In this document: piece after piece, positions 25,607-33,758 of the stretch | Numbering within the stretch: position 1 is the stretch's first letter | Layout: each line of letters begins with the position of its first letter | Assembly (NCBI GenBank): GCA_900314495.1 | Contig: OMVJ01000008.1 | Location: forward strand, 1 to 64,000 | Source: an uncultured Olsenella sp. | Lineage (GTDB): Bacteria > Actinomycetota > Coriobacteriia > Coriobacteriales > Atopobiaceae | Length of the DNA: 64,000 nucleotides | Direction of reading: 5' to 3' | Notes under the pieces: generated by a model | Databases searched by the model: none | The model's input: only the letters and a program-made list of their open reading frames with translations | What the model was told of the DNA's origin: nothing | Position numbers and translations under genes: made by a program

Positions 25607-26575
25607 TTAGTCCTTGTTCTCCGCTCCTTCGAGCGCGTATTCAACAAAACGCTTGCACAGCTCGGGGAACTCAATCCCACCGTGACGCGCGGAATCGGGC
25701 AGCAGGCTCCTGGCCGTCATACCCGGAATGGTATTGGTCTCAAGAATCACCGGAGTGCCATCCTCGCGCACAATGAAGTCGTGCCTGGAGCAGCCGCGGC
25801 AACCAAGCGCCTGGTGGGCACGGATGGCAAGCTGCTGAGCCTTGGCGTAGACCCCCGCCTCAAGACGGGCGGGAATGACGTGGTGCAGAGAAGACGGCTC
25901 GTACTTCACCTTGAGGTTGTAGAACTCCGCGCCGGTCACGATCTCCACGATGGGCAGTGCGGTGGGATCCTCGTTGCCGATAACCGGGACCGTAATCTCC
26001 GTGCCAGTGATGCACTCCTCGACAAGAACGCGGTCACCCTCCTGGGCAGCCGTGGCGATGGCGTCCGCGAGCTGCGAGCGGTCGCTCACGCGAGTGACGC
26101 CGAAGCTGGAGCCGTTGCAGGCGGGCTTCACGAACATGGGCAGGCCAAGGGTAGCCACCAGGTTGTCCAGCTGCTCATCACTCAGCTCCGTGCCTGCGGG
26201 AATTGTGACGCCCTCGGGCGTCGGCACACCGGCAGCCTTGAACATGACCTTGGCGGTGTCCTTCTCCGTTGCCATTGCCGAGGCAAGAACGCCAGAGAAG
26301 GTATACGGAATATGAAGGACCTCGCACAGGCCTTGGACGCAACCATCCTCGCCATACTTGCCATGCATGGCAATGAAGGCGACGTCATAGCCGCCGCGGG
26401 CGAACTTGGTCATGAAGTCATCATCGGCAACATTAAGCAGGTCAACCGAATCGAAGCCGGCCTCCTGAAGCGCTTCCTTGACGGCCTTGCCGGACTCGAG
26501 CGAAATATCCTTCTCGTCAGACCAGCCGCCAGCAAGGACTGCGACCTTGTTTCGTGTAACGTCAATGCATGTCAT
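25607..26575 (-). CDS. ddl: D-alanine-D-alanine ligase
   Basis: A 322-residue ATP-grasp ligase that joins two D-alanines for the peptidoglycan stem peptide in the cytoplasm. Visible signatures are VAVLAGGWSDEKDISL at the N-terminus, the substrate-binding MHGKYGEDGCVQG, KPACNGSSFGV in the ATP-grasp, and the metal-binding ILETNTIPGMT near the end. The start ATG has GAGGAG upstream; the frame is open far upstream but that part overlaps the divergent rlmN gene. It runs directly into the dinG-like gene with no gap. Confidence 0.95.
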   Translation of the reverse strand: MTCIDVTRNKVAVLAGGWSDEKDISLESGKAVKEALQEAGFDSVDLLNVADDDFMTKFARGGYDVAFIAMHGKYGEDGCVQGLCEVLHIPYTFSGVLASAMATEKDTAKVMFKAAGVPTPEGVTIPAGTELSDEQLDNLVATLGLPMFVKPACNGSSFGVTRVSDRSQLADAIATAAQEGDRVLVEECITGTEITVPVIGNEDPTALPIVEIVTGAEFYNLKVKYEPSSLHHVIPARLEAGVYAKAQQLAIRAHQALGCRGCSRHDFIVREDGTPVILETNTIPGMTARSLLPDSARHGGIEFPELCKRFVEYALEGAENKD

Positions 26576-26584
26576 CTGGTTACT

Positions 26585-26644
26585 CCTCAAAGCTCCAACC
26601 TCGTGGGTTAGACTCGTTTGGATGTAAACAATCAAGCTTTGAGG
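26585..26644. promoter_or_regulatory. Spaced inverted repeat in the ddl-rlmN divergent promoter region
   Basis: Perfect 10-base arms CCTCAAAGCT (26585-26594) and AGCTTTGAGG (26635-26644), 40 bases apart. The first arm overlaps the ddl ribosome site. It could be a regulator site serving both genes. Confidence 0.4.
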
Positions 26645-26687
26645 ATACTCCACACGGTGGATATCTCTTGTGAGAGGGCAAAATAAC

Positions 26688-27746
26688 ATGGAAGAAAACA
26701 GCAGAAGAGGGGTCCCCGCGGACCTCCACGCAATGACGCACGGCCAGCTTTCCGAGCTCATCAAGTCGCTTGGACAGCCCCAGTTCCGCGTCAAGCAAAT
26801 TGAGGAATGGGTCTGGGAGAAGAACGCCAGGTCCTTTGACGACATGACCAACCTCCCAAAGTCTCTGCGCGAGGAGCTGGCAAAGGTCGTGACTCTTGGC
26901 GGAGTGAAGCAGCTTGCTGCCCAAACATCCGTGGATGGCAGCCGCAAATACCTCCTTCAGTTCCCCGACGGAGTTGCCGTCGAGTGTGTGGGAATGCCGT
27001 CAAAGAATCGCCTTACCGTCTGCGTTTCAACGCAGGCCGGCTGCGGCATGGGATGCGCCTTCTGCGCAACGGGTGCCAGTGGCCTCACGCGTTCCCTCAC
27101 CTCGGGAGAGATCTACGAGCAGGTAATGCACGTGCGTGACGACTTTAATACACGCGTTACTTCCGTCGTCTTCATGGGTCAGGGCGAGCCCTTCATGAAC
27201 TACAACAACACCCTTGCCGCGATGCGCAAGCTCAACTCCCCCGAGGGAGCCGGGATTGGTGCCCGGCACCTCACCGTCTCCACGTGCGGCGTAATCCCCA
27301 TGATCCTCAAGTTCGCCAACGAGCCGGAGCAGTTCACACTGGCGGTTTCTCTGCACTCCGCCGTGCAGAAGACACGCGACTTCCTCATGCCTGGAGTACA
27401 AAAGTATTCACTGCTGCATTTGTATGACGCCATGGGTGAATACGTTGATAAGACCGGCCGTAGGCCTACCTATGAGTACGCCCTCATCAAGGGCGTCAAC
27501 GACACCAACGAGGAACTGGACTACCTCCGCGAGTTCTGCCGCGACACCCTGGCGCACGTAAACATCATTCAGCTGAACGCGGTTCCAGGCTCGAAGTTCC
27601 AGCCCTCCACCCCCGAGCGCGCGCAAGACTTCGTACGCGAACTTGGCAAGGTCGGCGTCGAGGCGACCATCAGGAACTCCCGCGGCGCTGACATTGACGC
27701 AGCTTGTGGTCAGCTCAAGCAGCGGATGATGCGTGGCCGCAGGTAG
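26688..27746 (+). CDS. rlmN: Radical SAM 23S rRNA/tRNA adenine C2-methyltransferase RlmN
   Basis: A 352-residue protein with the radical SAM motif C119-x3-C123-x2-C126 (CGMGCAFC). Family segments include QIEEWVWEKNARSF at the N-terminus, VVFMGQGEP, HLTVSTCGV, and SLHSAVQKTRDFLMP. The catalytic cysteines expected in this family are present (Cys in STCG and near the C-terminus DAACGQL). It methylates A2503 of 23S rRNA and A37 of some tRNAs, affecting decoding accuracy and drug binding at the peptidyl centre. The start is the ATG with GAGAGGG upstream. It is monocistronic, followed by a hairpin that abuts parS. Confidence 0.96.
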   Translation: MEENSRRGVPADLHAMTHGQLSELIKSLGQPQFRVKQIEEWVWEKNARSFDDMTNLPKSLREELAKVVTLGGVKQLAAQTSVDGSRKYLLQFPDGVAVECVGMPSKNRLTVCVSTQAGCGMGCAFCATGASGLTRSLTSGEIYEQVMHVRDDFNTRVTSVVFMGQGEPFMNYNNTLAAMRKLNSPEGAGIGARHLTVSTCGVIPMILKFANEPEQFTLAVSLHSAVQKTRDFLMPGVQKYSLLHLYDAMGEYVDKTGRRPTYEYALIKGVNDTNEELDYLREFCRDTLAHVNIIQLNAVPGSKFQPSTPERAQDFVRELGKVGVEATIRNSRGADIDAACGQLKQRMMRGRR

Positions 27747-27857
27747 CATCTGCCACGGTATCACACCGTAATACAGGCCCTACGGTCACGTAATACGGCT
27801 GCAGCCGTGCAGGTCGGAGTGCCGAAAAGCACCTTCGTAAGACAATGCATTAACAAG

Positions 27858-27888
27858 ATTTGGGCCCGTGCCTCGCACGGACCCAAAT
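27858..27888 (+). terminator. Terminator of rlmN, abutting parS
   Basis: A 14-base stem with one mismatch (arms beginning ATTTGGG and ending CCCAAAT) and a CTC loop. The downstream TTG TTT is the first part of the adjacent parS site. Two GTAATAC heptamers (27768, 27790) lie between the rlmN stop and this hairpin. Confidence 0.7.
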
Positions 27889-27904
27889 TGTTTCACGTGA
27901 AACA
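27889..27904. promoter_or_regulatory. parS partition site 1
   Basis: Exact 16-base palindrome TGTTTCACGTGAAACA, the ParB-binding centromere site known across bacteria. It is intergenic, just beyond the parB operon's last gene. Confidence 0.97.
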
Positions 27905-27965
27905 TTTTTGAGTGCTTTGAGCCAGGGACATCAAATGAGCCCTAGGTGCTGGTGGGCAACACCCC

Positions 27966-28217
27966 TTAGTACCCAAGCGCCTCCCACTGCATTTGCGTGA
28001 CCTCTTGGTTGTGGTGATCATCCACGACCTGTTCCACCGGTCTGGGAGCGTGTGGCTCCACTCGCGCAGCTATCTCCTCGTAAAGACCCTTCGCACTTTC
28101 CATGGCTCCTCGCACCGCTTCACGATCGCTCTCAGAGAGAACGTACTTGTAGAAGAAGCCAGAACCAACGACGACAACCACGCCGAGACATGCCAGGCGC
28201 CTCAACCTTTTGCCCAT
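27966..28217 (-). CDS. Small single-pass membrane protein in the parB operon
   Basis: An 83-residue protein: basic N-terminus (MGKRLRRL), one membrane helix at about 8-27, then a charged, helical tail rich in Glu and His. The start ATG has AAGGAGG at ideal spacing, strong evidence of translation. It begins about 35 bases after parB and is probably co-transcribed. I do not recognise a family. A link to chromosome partition is suggested only by position. Confidence 0.7.
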   Translation of the reverse strand: MGKRLRRLACLGVVVVVGSGFFYKYVLSESDREAVRGAMESAKGLYEEIAARVEPHAPRPVEQVVDDHHNQEVTQMQWEALGY

Positions 28218-28252
28218 TCGAGACCTCCTTTGGAGAATGCCGCGGAACGACA

Positions 28253-29128
28253 CTAATCCTCTGTCACATCGTTCCCACTCAACAGCTGAACAAGCCTCAG
28301 CAGGTCAGACTCATCGGCAAATTGAATCTCAATCTTGTTCTTACCTCTGACCTGTCTAACTTTCACTTCCGTGCCCAGTGCGGTGCCAAGCTCCTTGGCA
28401 ACCCGCCTGTAGGTCTGGGGAACCGGCTGCCTCTTGGGTGCCTCGGCAGCACCCTCTCTGCCAGAAACCAACGAAGCGAGGTTTTCTGTCTGACGCACGG
28501 AAAGCTCTTCCTTCATTACCCTTTCGGCAAGCTTGCGCCTTTCGGCTTCGTCCTTGACCCTCATGAGGGCACGAGCGTGGCCGGAACTAATCTTCCCACC
28601 CGCAACTAGCTCCTGCAGGTCCTCGGAAAGGTCCAACAGACGAAGGGTGTTTGCGATGTTGGAGCGAGACTTGGCAACGACCTTCGAGAGATCGTCCTGC
28701 GTCAACCCGCCCTCGTCCATCAGCCGCCGATACGCCACGGCGGTCTCTATGGGATTCAGGTCACTGCGTTGCAGGTTTTCGATAAGGGCCAGCTTGAACA
28801 TGTCCTCGTCGCTGACCTCGCGCACGACGGCCGGAATCTTCTCCAGCCCGGCCATGGATGCGGCGCGATAGCGGCGCTCGCCTGCCACAATCTCGTATTT
28901 CGCACCAACGCGGCGAACGAGAATGGGCTGAAGGACGCCATTCTTCTCAATTGACTCCGCCAATTCGGCAAGAGCCTCCTCGTCGAAGTTCCTTCGTGGC
29001 TGGTTGCGGTTTGCAACGATTTCCCCCAGCGCCACCTCTAGCACGTCGTCACGGCCGTTGGTAATCTCACCGGCGGTCTCGCCAAGAAGGGACTCGAGCC
29101 CGCGCCCCAGACCAGACTTCTTAGCCAC
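28253..29128 (-). CDS. parB: Chromosome partitioning protein ParB
   Basis: A 291-residue ParB: N-terminal conserved KKSGLGRGLESLL, then the CTP-binding motif GERRYRA at residues 83-89, ENLQRSDLNPIE, and a helix-turn-helix (LTQDDLSKVVAKSRSNIANT) that binds parS. The C-terminal dimerisation region is short and follows a linker. ParB clamps onto DNA at parS, spreads and recruits SMC. The start is a GTG with GAGAGAGG upstream; it overlaps the parA stop, so the two are coupled. Two perfect parS sites lie within 1.7 kb of it. Confidence 0.96.
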   Translation of the reverse strand: MAKKSGLGRGLESLLGETAGEITNGRDDVLEVALGEIVANRNQPRRNFDEEALAELAESIEKNGVLQPILVRRVGAKYEIVAGERRYRAASMAGLEKIPAVVREVSDEDMFKLALIENLQRSDLNPIETAVAYRRLMDEGGLTQDDLSKVVAKSRSNIANTLRLLDLSEDLQELVAGGKISSGHARALMRVKDEAERRKLAERVMKEELSVRQTENLASLVSGREGAAEAPKRQPVPQTYRRVAKELGTALGTEVKVRQVRGKNKIEIQFADESDLLRLVQLLSGNDVTED

Positions 29129-29921
29129 GACGATTCGCCTCTCTCGCAAGCTTTGCGTAAGCCTGTGAGCCCTTGCTCACGCGGGCATACCGATTGACTG
29201 GCAGGCCGTGGCTTGGCGCCTCAGAGAGCTTCACATTGCGAGGTATGACCGTCTTGAAGACCTTGTTCCCGAAGTACTTGCGCACCTCTTGGTCGACTTC
29301 CTTCGAGAGGCTCGTTCTGCTGTCATACATGGTCATAACGACGCCGAAAATCTCCAGCGAAGGATTCAGGGTACCCTTGACCATCTTCATGGTCTCCAGG
29401 AGCTTCGTGAGGCCCTCCAGGGCGTAGAACTCGCACTGGATGGGGATGAGAAGTGCGGTCGACGCTACAAGGGCGTCGATCGTGAGCAGCCCCAACGAGG
29501 GTGGGCAATCGATGAGTATGTAGTCGAACTCATTTCGCACGGGCTTAAGAGCGTTGAGGAGCTGGTACTCCCTCTTCTCAACCTGCACGAGCTCAATCTC
29601 CGCTCCCGCAAGATCAATGGTCGCAGGTACGATGAAGACGTTTTCCTCGACGGTGGGACAGATCGTGTCCTCCACCGGCCGCCCGTTCATGATCACGTCG
29701 TAGACGTCGCCCTCGAGTTCTTCCTTGTCTATGCCGTAGCCACTCGTCGCATTGCCTTGCGGATCGAAGTCCACAACGAGCACCTTCTTGCCCGTCTGCC
29801 CCAGCGCAGCGGACAGGTTGACCACCGTCGTGGTCTTGCCCACGCCACCCTTCTGGTTGATGACTGCCAGAACGCGAGGCTCCTTGTCGGGGAATCCCCT
29901 CTTGACTGACCGATAGTCCAT
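29121..29921 (-). CDS. parA: Chromosome partitioning ATPase ParA (Soj)
   Basis: A 266-residue deviant-Walker ATPase with QKGGVGKTTT (P-loop, residues 23-32, with the signature Lys24), DFDPQGNATSGYG, and a later ILIDCPPSLGLLT. It binds DNA non-specifically when ATP-bound and moves ParB-parS complexes. The start ATG has GGAGGAG upstream. It lies upstream of parB with an 8-base overlap. Confidence 0.97.
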   Translation of the reverse strand: MDYRSVKRGFPDKEPRVLAVINQKGGVGKTTTVVNLSAALGQTGKKVLVVDFDPQGNATSGYGIDKEELEGDVYDVIMNGRPVEDTICPTVEENVFIVPATIDLAGAEIELVQVEKREYQLLNALKPVRNEFDYILIDCPPSLGLLTIDALVASTALLIPIQCEFYALEGLTKLLETMKMVKGTLNPSLEIFGVVMTMYDSRTSLSKEVDQEVRKYFGNKVFKTVIPRNVKLSEAPSHGLPVNRYARVSKGSQAYAKLAREANRRG

Positions 29922-30004
29922 GTCTCCTCCTTGCGTCCAAGACAGCGGGTCAAGAATGATTGGGTGTCCACTTTACTCGCCCAGTCGAGCGATTTCACGC
30001 GTTG

Positions 30005-30238
30005 CTATCTTGCGGCACGCGCGTAGATCTCTCTCAGCTTTCTTGCGCGCACCAGACCCCAACAGGCGATTCCCACCCAACCAAGTCGCGTCACAAGGAT
30101 GCCACGCGCGAGGGACATCAAATGAAACCAGAAAATCGCGACAACTCCCACCCATGACGGTAGAGCGACGAGCCATGCGGCCTCCGTCCCAACGCGCGAC
30201 GCGAAGCAAGGACAATCCCTCAGCAAAAAGCAAATCAC
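30005..30238 (-). CDS. Possible small membrane protein between rsmG and parA
   Basis: A 77-residue frame starting at a GTG that overlaps the rsmG stop (GTGTGA). It has two hydrophobic segments, WLVALPSWVGVVAIFWF and the region around VTRLGWVGIACW, and a basic C-terminus (RARKLREIYARAAR), which looks like a genuine small membrane protein rather than a shadow. No clear ribosome site is visible, so it would depend on coupling to rsmG. Without it, the 313-base gap before parA would hold nothing recognisable. Confidence 0.4.
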   Translation of the reverse strand: MICFLLRDCPCFASRVGTEAAWLVALPSWVGVVAIFWFHLMSLARGILVTRLGWVGIACWGLVRARKLREIYARAAR

Positions 30239-30981
30239 ACGCCGAGCGGGTGATGCTGTGCCATGCCGGTGTTGCGCGGAAGCTTAATCGATGGATTCCG
30301 GACCTTCCGATAGCTGATGACCTCTCTGTGCCCCATGCCGTATGGCAGCTCAAATGTTTCACGTGAAACACTCTTCAAGCCACAAATCTTTGCGGCGCGG
30401 GTGCCCGCCGCAATCTCGTCGTCGCTCAAGTTCGCCTTGGCGACAACGAGCCGGCCACCGACCTTCAAAAGAGGCGTCGCATATTCAACGAGCGTATTGA
30501 TCTGCCCAACAGCCCTTGCGGTAACGACAGAGAACGCTCCATGGCGTTCGCGGGCAAGCTCCTCGGCGCGAATCGCCTTCGCCTCGACTGCGCTCAACCC
30601 CAGCTCGTCCACAAACTCGGAGACAGCGGCCACCTTCTTCCCAACGGAATCGATGAGCAGCGAGTCCCGCCCCGAGACAATCGCGATGGGAATGCCAGGG
30701 AAGCCCGCACCAGTGCCCACATCCAAATAGGAACCCTTGGGAGCAGCGGCACACGCCGGGGCAAGCAGGAGCGAATCAAGGATGTGCAGCACAATGCCGC
30801 TCTCCACATCCTGAATGCGCGTAAGGTTCAGGGTCTTGTTCTTCTCTATTACCAGGTCTAGGTGCCGCAGCAGCAGAACGCGCTGCTCGTAGGTAGTATC
30901 GATTCCATAATCCTCGAGCAAGCCCCGGAGGTAGTTCTCATCGTCGTTCAGCAACCTGTCACCAGCCATTCCAATTGCCAC
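30235..30981 (-). CDS. rsmG: 16S rRNA (guanine527-N7)-methyltransferase RsmG (GidB)
   Basis: A 248-residue SAM methyltransferase with DVGTGAGFPGIPIA (SAM loop), LNLTRIQD near the N-terminus and the C-terminal VSRETFELP typical of the family. It methylates G527 of 16S rRNA in the 530 loop; loss gives low-level streptomycin resistance in other bacteria. Its C-terminal VSRET codons also form a perfect parS site. The start is uncertain: a GTG with GAAGG four bases upstream is used here, and an in-frame ATG four codons later is the alternative. Confidence 0.94.
   Translation of the reverse strand: MAIGMAGDRLLNDDENYLRGLLEDYGIDTTYEQRVLLLRHLDLVIEKNKTLNLTRIQDVESGIVLHILDSLLLAPACAAAPKGSYLDVGTGAGFPGIPIAIVSGRDSLLIDSVGKKVAAVSEFVDELGLSAVEAKAIRAEELARERHGAFSVVTARAVGQINTLVEYATPLLKVGGRLVVAKANLSDDEIAAGTRAAKICGLKSVSRETFELPYGMGHREVISYRKVRNPSIKLPRNTGMAQHHPLGV
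30355..30370. promoter_or_regulatory. parS partition site 2, inside rsmG
   Basis: Exact TGTTTCACGTGAAACA, encoding the VSRET stretch of RsmG. Together with site 1 it brackets parAB at a distance of about 2.5 kb. Confidence 0.97.
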
Positions 30982-31020
30982 GCACCTTCACCATTCGTAC
31001 CACGCAGCATTTTCCCATAG

Positions 31021-31044
31021 AAAAGGGGCCGCTCTCGCAGCCCC
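31021..31044 (-). terminator. Hairpin with T-run downstream of jag
   Basis: On the minus strand GGGGC(T)GC-GAGA-GC(G)GCCCC is followed by TTTTC. It lies between jag and rsmG, so it may end part of the rpmH-to-jag transcripts before rsmG. Confidence 0.6.
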
Positions 31045-31095
31045 GTGCAAAACCACTGTTTGCATCCATGCGGTGACGACCGCCCGACCGAACGC

Positions 31096-31707
31096 CTACT
31101 TCGTCTTACCGCCAAGAGCAGTGATGACCACGCGCCGGTTGGGTTCCTCGCCCTCCGAATGCGTGGTGACGTCCTCGTCGTTCACCAGCGCAAGATGAAC
31201 AAGGCGACGCTCGTAGGCGTTCATGGGGGCAAGGGCGACCTGCCCCTTCTGGCGCTTGGCGCGCGCGGCGGCAGAGCGGGCCATCTGCTGCAGCTTCTGC
31301 TTGCGACGGGTCTTGTAGCCCTCGACATCCACCACAATCGGGTAGTGGAACCTCAGCGTGGAGCTCATGAGAGAGGCAAGGACCATCTGGAGTGCGTCCA
31401 ACGTGCGACCATGACGGCCAATCAGGACCGCAAGGTCCCCACCGTTTACGTCCAGGATGAGCTCGCCGTCATCCCCGTCGTACTCGTCGATAGAGCACTT
31501 CTTCTCGCCAAAGAAACCAAGGATGTCACGCAGATACCCAACTGCCAGGTCGGCAATCTTGTCCACTTCACCATCGGTCAGCTCAGCACCATCTGCGTGG
31601 TGCTGGCGAATCTCAGAGAACTCATCGTCTGGACCGATGACATTCCCGCCCTCGTCGACGGCAATCTCATCCTCCGTGTCTGGAGTGCTGTTGAGCTCGT
31701 CCTCCAT
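31096..31707 (-). CDS. jag: Jag/KhpB RNA-binding protein (KH and R3H domains)
   Basis: A 203-residue protein next to yidC, as in most Gram-positives and actinobacteria. After an acidic N-terminus, a KH domain shows the GxxG loop in LIGRHGRTLDALQ, followed by the R3H domain with basic YKTRRKQKLQQMARSAA and late NAYERRLVHLAL. The SpoIIIJ-associated Jag family binds RNA and influences cell division in streptococci; no sporulation role is implied. The ATG with GGAGG six bases upstream was chosen over two ATGs slightly upstream. Confidence 0.93.
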   Translation of the reverse strand: MEDELNSTPDTEDEIAVDEGGNVIGPDDEFSEIRQHHADGAELTDGEVDKIADLAVGYLRDILGFFGEKKCSIDEYDGDDGELILDVNGGDLAVLIGRHGRTLDALQMVLASLMSSTLRFHYPIVVDVEGYKTRRKQKLQQMARSAAARAKRQKGQVALAPMNAYERRLVHLALVNDEDVTTHSEGEEPNRRVVITALGGKTK

Positions 31708-31783
31708 AGAAACCTCCATCATGCGCATTCAAAAGGCATGGCGCGCAGCGCACGCCATGCCCCAGTAGTCCTATTAAGCGGTG

Positions 31784-32545
31784 CTAGTTCTTCTTGTGCG
31801 GGCGAGCCTTGCGCTCCTTGCGCACGACGTTCACCTTGACGGGCTCGGCGACGGCCTTCTGCTCGGCCTCAGCCTTGATCTTGTCGAGCACGTGGCGGGT
31901 CACGACGCGCTGCTGGACAACGCCCCACAGCGACGAAACGACGTAGTAGAGCAGAACGCCGACGACCAGGTTCCAACCGACGAACGCCATCATGATTGCC
32001 ATGGTGACGCCCATGATCGTGGACTGGCGCTGCTGGTTGGCGTCTGCGCCGGCCTGACGGTTCATCAGCATGGGGACCAGCGTCAGCACACCAAAGCCCA
32101 CGTCGAAGAGGATGTAGACAAGTGCCGTCGGGAAGCCGAACTCAGAGATGGAACCACTCGGCGTAACGCTCAGGTTGATAAGACCCAGCAGCGTGGCGTC
32201 CTGCGGAATACCCGTAAGGAGGGCGCGGTACAGGGCGAAGAAGATGGGCATCTGGACGAGAATGGGGAGGCAACCTCCAAAGGGGTTGAACTTGTTCTCG
32301 GCGTAGAAGTCGCGCATGGCAGCGCTGAGCTTCTCCGGGTCATCCTGGTACTTGTCCTGCAGCTCCTGCATCTTGGGCTGGAGGGCCTGCATCTTCGCGC
32401 TCGACGTCAGCGACTTGGTCTGGAACGGGGTGATGATCAGACGGACGATGACGGTGAGCAGGATGACTGCGATACCCCAGTCTCCGCACACGTTCTTGAT
32501 CGCCGTCAAGATGGTGATCATCAAATCAATGAAGGCTTGCCACAT
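31784..32545 (-). CDS. yidC: YidC/Oxa1 membrane protein insertase
   Basis: A 253-residue short-form YidC without the large periplasmic domain of proteobacteria. It has the conserved Arg in the first core helix region (LLTVIVRLIITPF), the coiled hairpin loop with LQPKMQELQDKYQDDPEKL, NPFGGCLPILVQMPIFFALY, and further helices, ending in a long basic tail (RKERKARPHKK) that can contact ribosomes. No lipoprotein Cys is evident at the N-terminus. The ribosome site is weak; the ATG was chosen for its position before the first helix. Upstream in-frame sequence overlaps yidD. Confidence 0.94.
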   Translation of the reverse strand: MWQAFIDLMITILTAIKNVCGDWGIAVILLTVIVRLIITPFQTKSLTSSAKMQALQPKMQELQDKYQDDPEKLSAAMRDFYAENKFNPFGGCLPILVQMPIFFALYRALLTGIPQDATLLGLINLSVTPSGSISEFGFPTALVYILFDVGFGVLTLVPMLMNRQAGADANQQRQSTIMGVTMAIMMAFVGWNLVVGVLLYYVVSSLWGVVQQRVVTRHVLDKIKAEAEQKAVAEPVKVNVVRKERKARPHKKN

Positions 32546-32571
32546 GGTTTTTGACCGGCCTATCTCTCGGA

Positions 32572-32808
32572 TTAGGGAACGGGATCGTATCCGCCGCGAT
32601 GGAAGGGATTGCAGCGCAGGATTCTGCGGAACGCAAGCCAACTACCTTTGGCGGGTCCGTACTTCTGGATTGCTTCGACAGCGTATTGCGAACACGTTGG
32701 TCTGTAAATGCAAGAGGGCGGAAATAGTGGGGAGATGTAACGCTGATAGAAGTGAATCGCAGCAAGAAGGGCCTTGGAGACCTTGGCCCCAAATGCGCTA
32801 GCACTCAC
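32572..32808 (-). CDS. yidD: Membrane protein insertion efficiency factor YidD
   Basis: The 78-residue protein has the full YidD signature: [23 protein letters not shown] split over its centre with paired cysteines, then AVEAIQKYG and the end [17 protein letters not shown]. It assists YidC-dependent insertion at the inner membrane. The GTG start overlaps the rnpA stop, as is usual, but no clear ribosome site is visible; an ATG 45 bases upstream and another GTG are alternatives, all inside rnpA. Confidence 0.9.
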   Translation of the reverse strand: MSASAFGAKVSKALLAAIHFYQRYISPLFPPSCIYRPTCSQYAVEAIQKYGPAKGSWLAFRRILRCNPFHRGGYDPVP

Positions 32809-33130
32809 AGGAGACACCCGCCCGGCGAAGAAGGACGCCAAGCGCCGAGGCAATCTCCGCCGGTGAGGACTCGTGCGTCTTCTTAGTGGCGAACATGATC
32901 ACATCACTCGATGCGGCGGGCAGGCCGCAGGACCTTGCCGCCTCTCGCATAACGCGCTTGCACCTGTTCCTGAAAACTGCGTTGCCGAGCCTTTTAGGTG
33001 CAACGAAGGCGACCCTTGCGCAGTCGCCTTCGTCACCTTTCAGAACAGTTATGCGTACCAGCGGAGAGTTGTACCTCTTCCCGGCAGAGAAGACCTTCTC
33101 AAACTCCTTCTTGGATTTGATGGTCTTCAC
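32798..33130 (-). CDS. rnpA: Ribonuclease P protein component
   Basis: A 110-residue basic protein with the RNR motif in [18 protein letters not shown], which contacts RNase P RNA and pre-tRNA leaders. The N-terminal [19 protein letters not shown] fits the family. GTG start with TAGGAG upstream, eight bases after the rpmH stop. It is part of the rpmH-rnpA-yidD-yidC-jag run. Confidence 0.95.
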   Translation of the reverse strand: MKTIKSKKEFEKVFSAGKRYNSPLVRITVLKGDEGDCARVAFVAPKRLGNAVFRNRCKRVMREAARSCGLPAASSDVIMFATKKTHESSPAEIASALGVLLRRAGVSCEC

Positions 33131-33138
33131 GCGAGCTC

Positions 33139-33282
33139 CTACTTGTCGGAGGCGGAAAGCCTCTTGCGGCCCTTGGCGCGACGACGAGCGAGAACCTTGC
33201 GGCCGTTCTTGGTGGCCATGCGGGCGCGGAAGCCGTGGGTCTTAGCACGCTTCCTCTTGTTAGGCTGATAAGTGCGCTTCAT
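33139..33282 (-). CDS. rpmH: 50S ribosomal protein L34
   Basis: The 47-residue basic protein begins [19 protein letters not shown] and ends in RKRLSASDK, a typical L34. GGAGG seven bases upstream of the ATG. It is the first gene of the leftward arm from the origin region. Confidence 0.97.
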   Translation of the reverse strand: MKRTYQPNKRKRAKTHGFRARMATKNGRKVLARRRAKGRKRLSASDK

Positions 33283-33758
33283 GTCAAATCCTCCTGGGAT
33301 CGATTGCTGGGCGAAGTCAAAGTCAAGCCCTCAGATTGTAGAGGGGTGCACAGCCAAAAGTCAATTTAATTGACACAATTTTCCGCCTCGTACCACGACT
33401 TCACCAATATTTCGCCACACATACGAGAACCCCACGCCAGCGAAAGGCGGTGCTCTGCCGTTCGCCTGGATTTCCACCGTGCGTGAAAGTCCAGTTTCAG
33501 GGCGAACGTTTGGCGCAAAGATTCCGTCAAATCGTGGAAGGATTCTTTCAGCACCATCATTTCCCACCCCTGGATTGCTAGAATCTTTCACCCCTAGCAA
33601 GCCCGCGTTTCGCGAGTTATCAACATCTTTTCAAAGCTTGTCGAAAACTTCCTTCCACGACTCTTTCTGCGTGAAAGTTTTTCTTCAACCGATGAACAAC
33701 TGTTGAAAACTCTCCGCTATACTTCACCTACCCGCACGGAAGGAGGCACGCCGTCGCC
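33283..33758. promoter_or_regulatory. rpmH upstream region with DnaA-box-like sites (possible origin sub-region)
   Basis: No gene. It holds the AT-rich palindrome GTCAATT-T-AATTGAC (33360-33374), a DnaA-box-like TTATCAACA (33617-33625), a reversed TTTTCAACA-type box TGTTGAAAA (33701-33709), and at least four GTGAAAG/CTTTCA motifs (33483, 33545, 33585, 33671). A TATACT -10-like box (33718-33723) and GGAAGGAGG serve the GHKL gene. The rpmH promoter must lie on the other strand. In many bacteria this interval contains part of oriC. Confidence 0.6.

Noticed and set aside
33417-33600. Small open frames upstream of rpmH
   Set aside because: No ribosome site or homology; the region is AT-rich and carries origin-like motifs.
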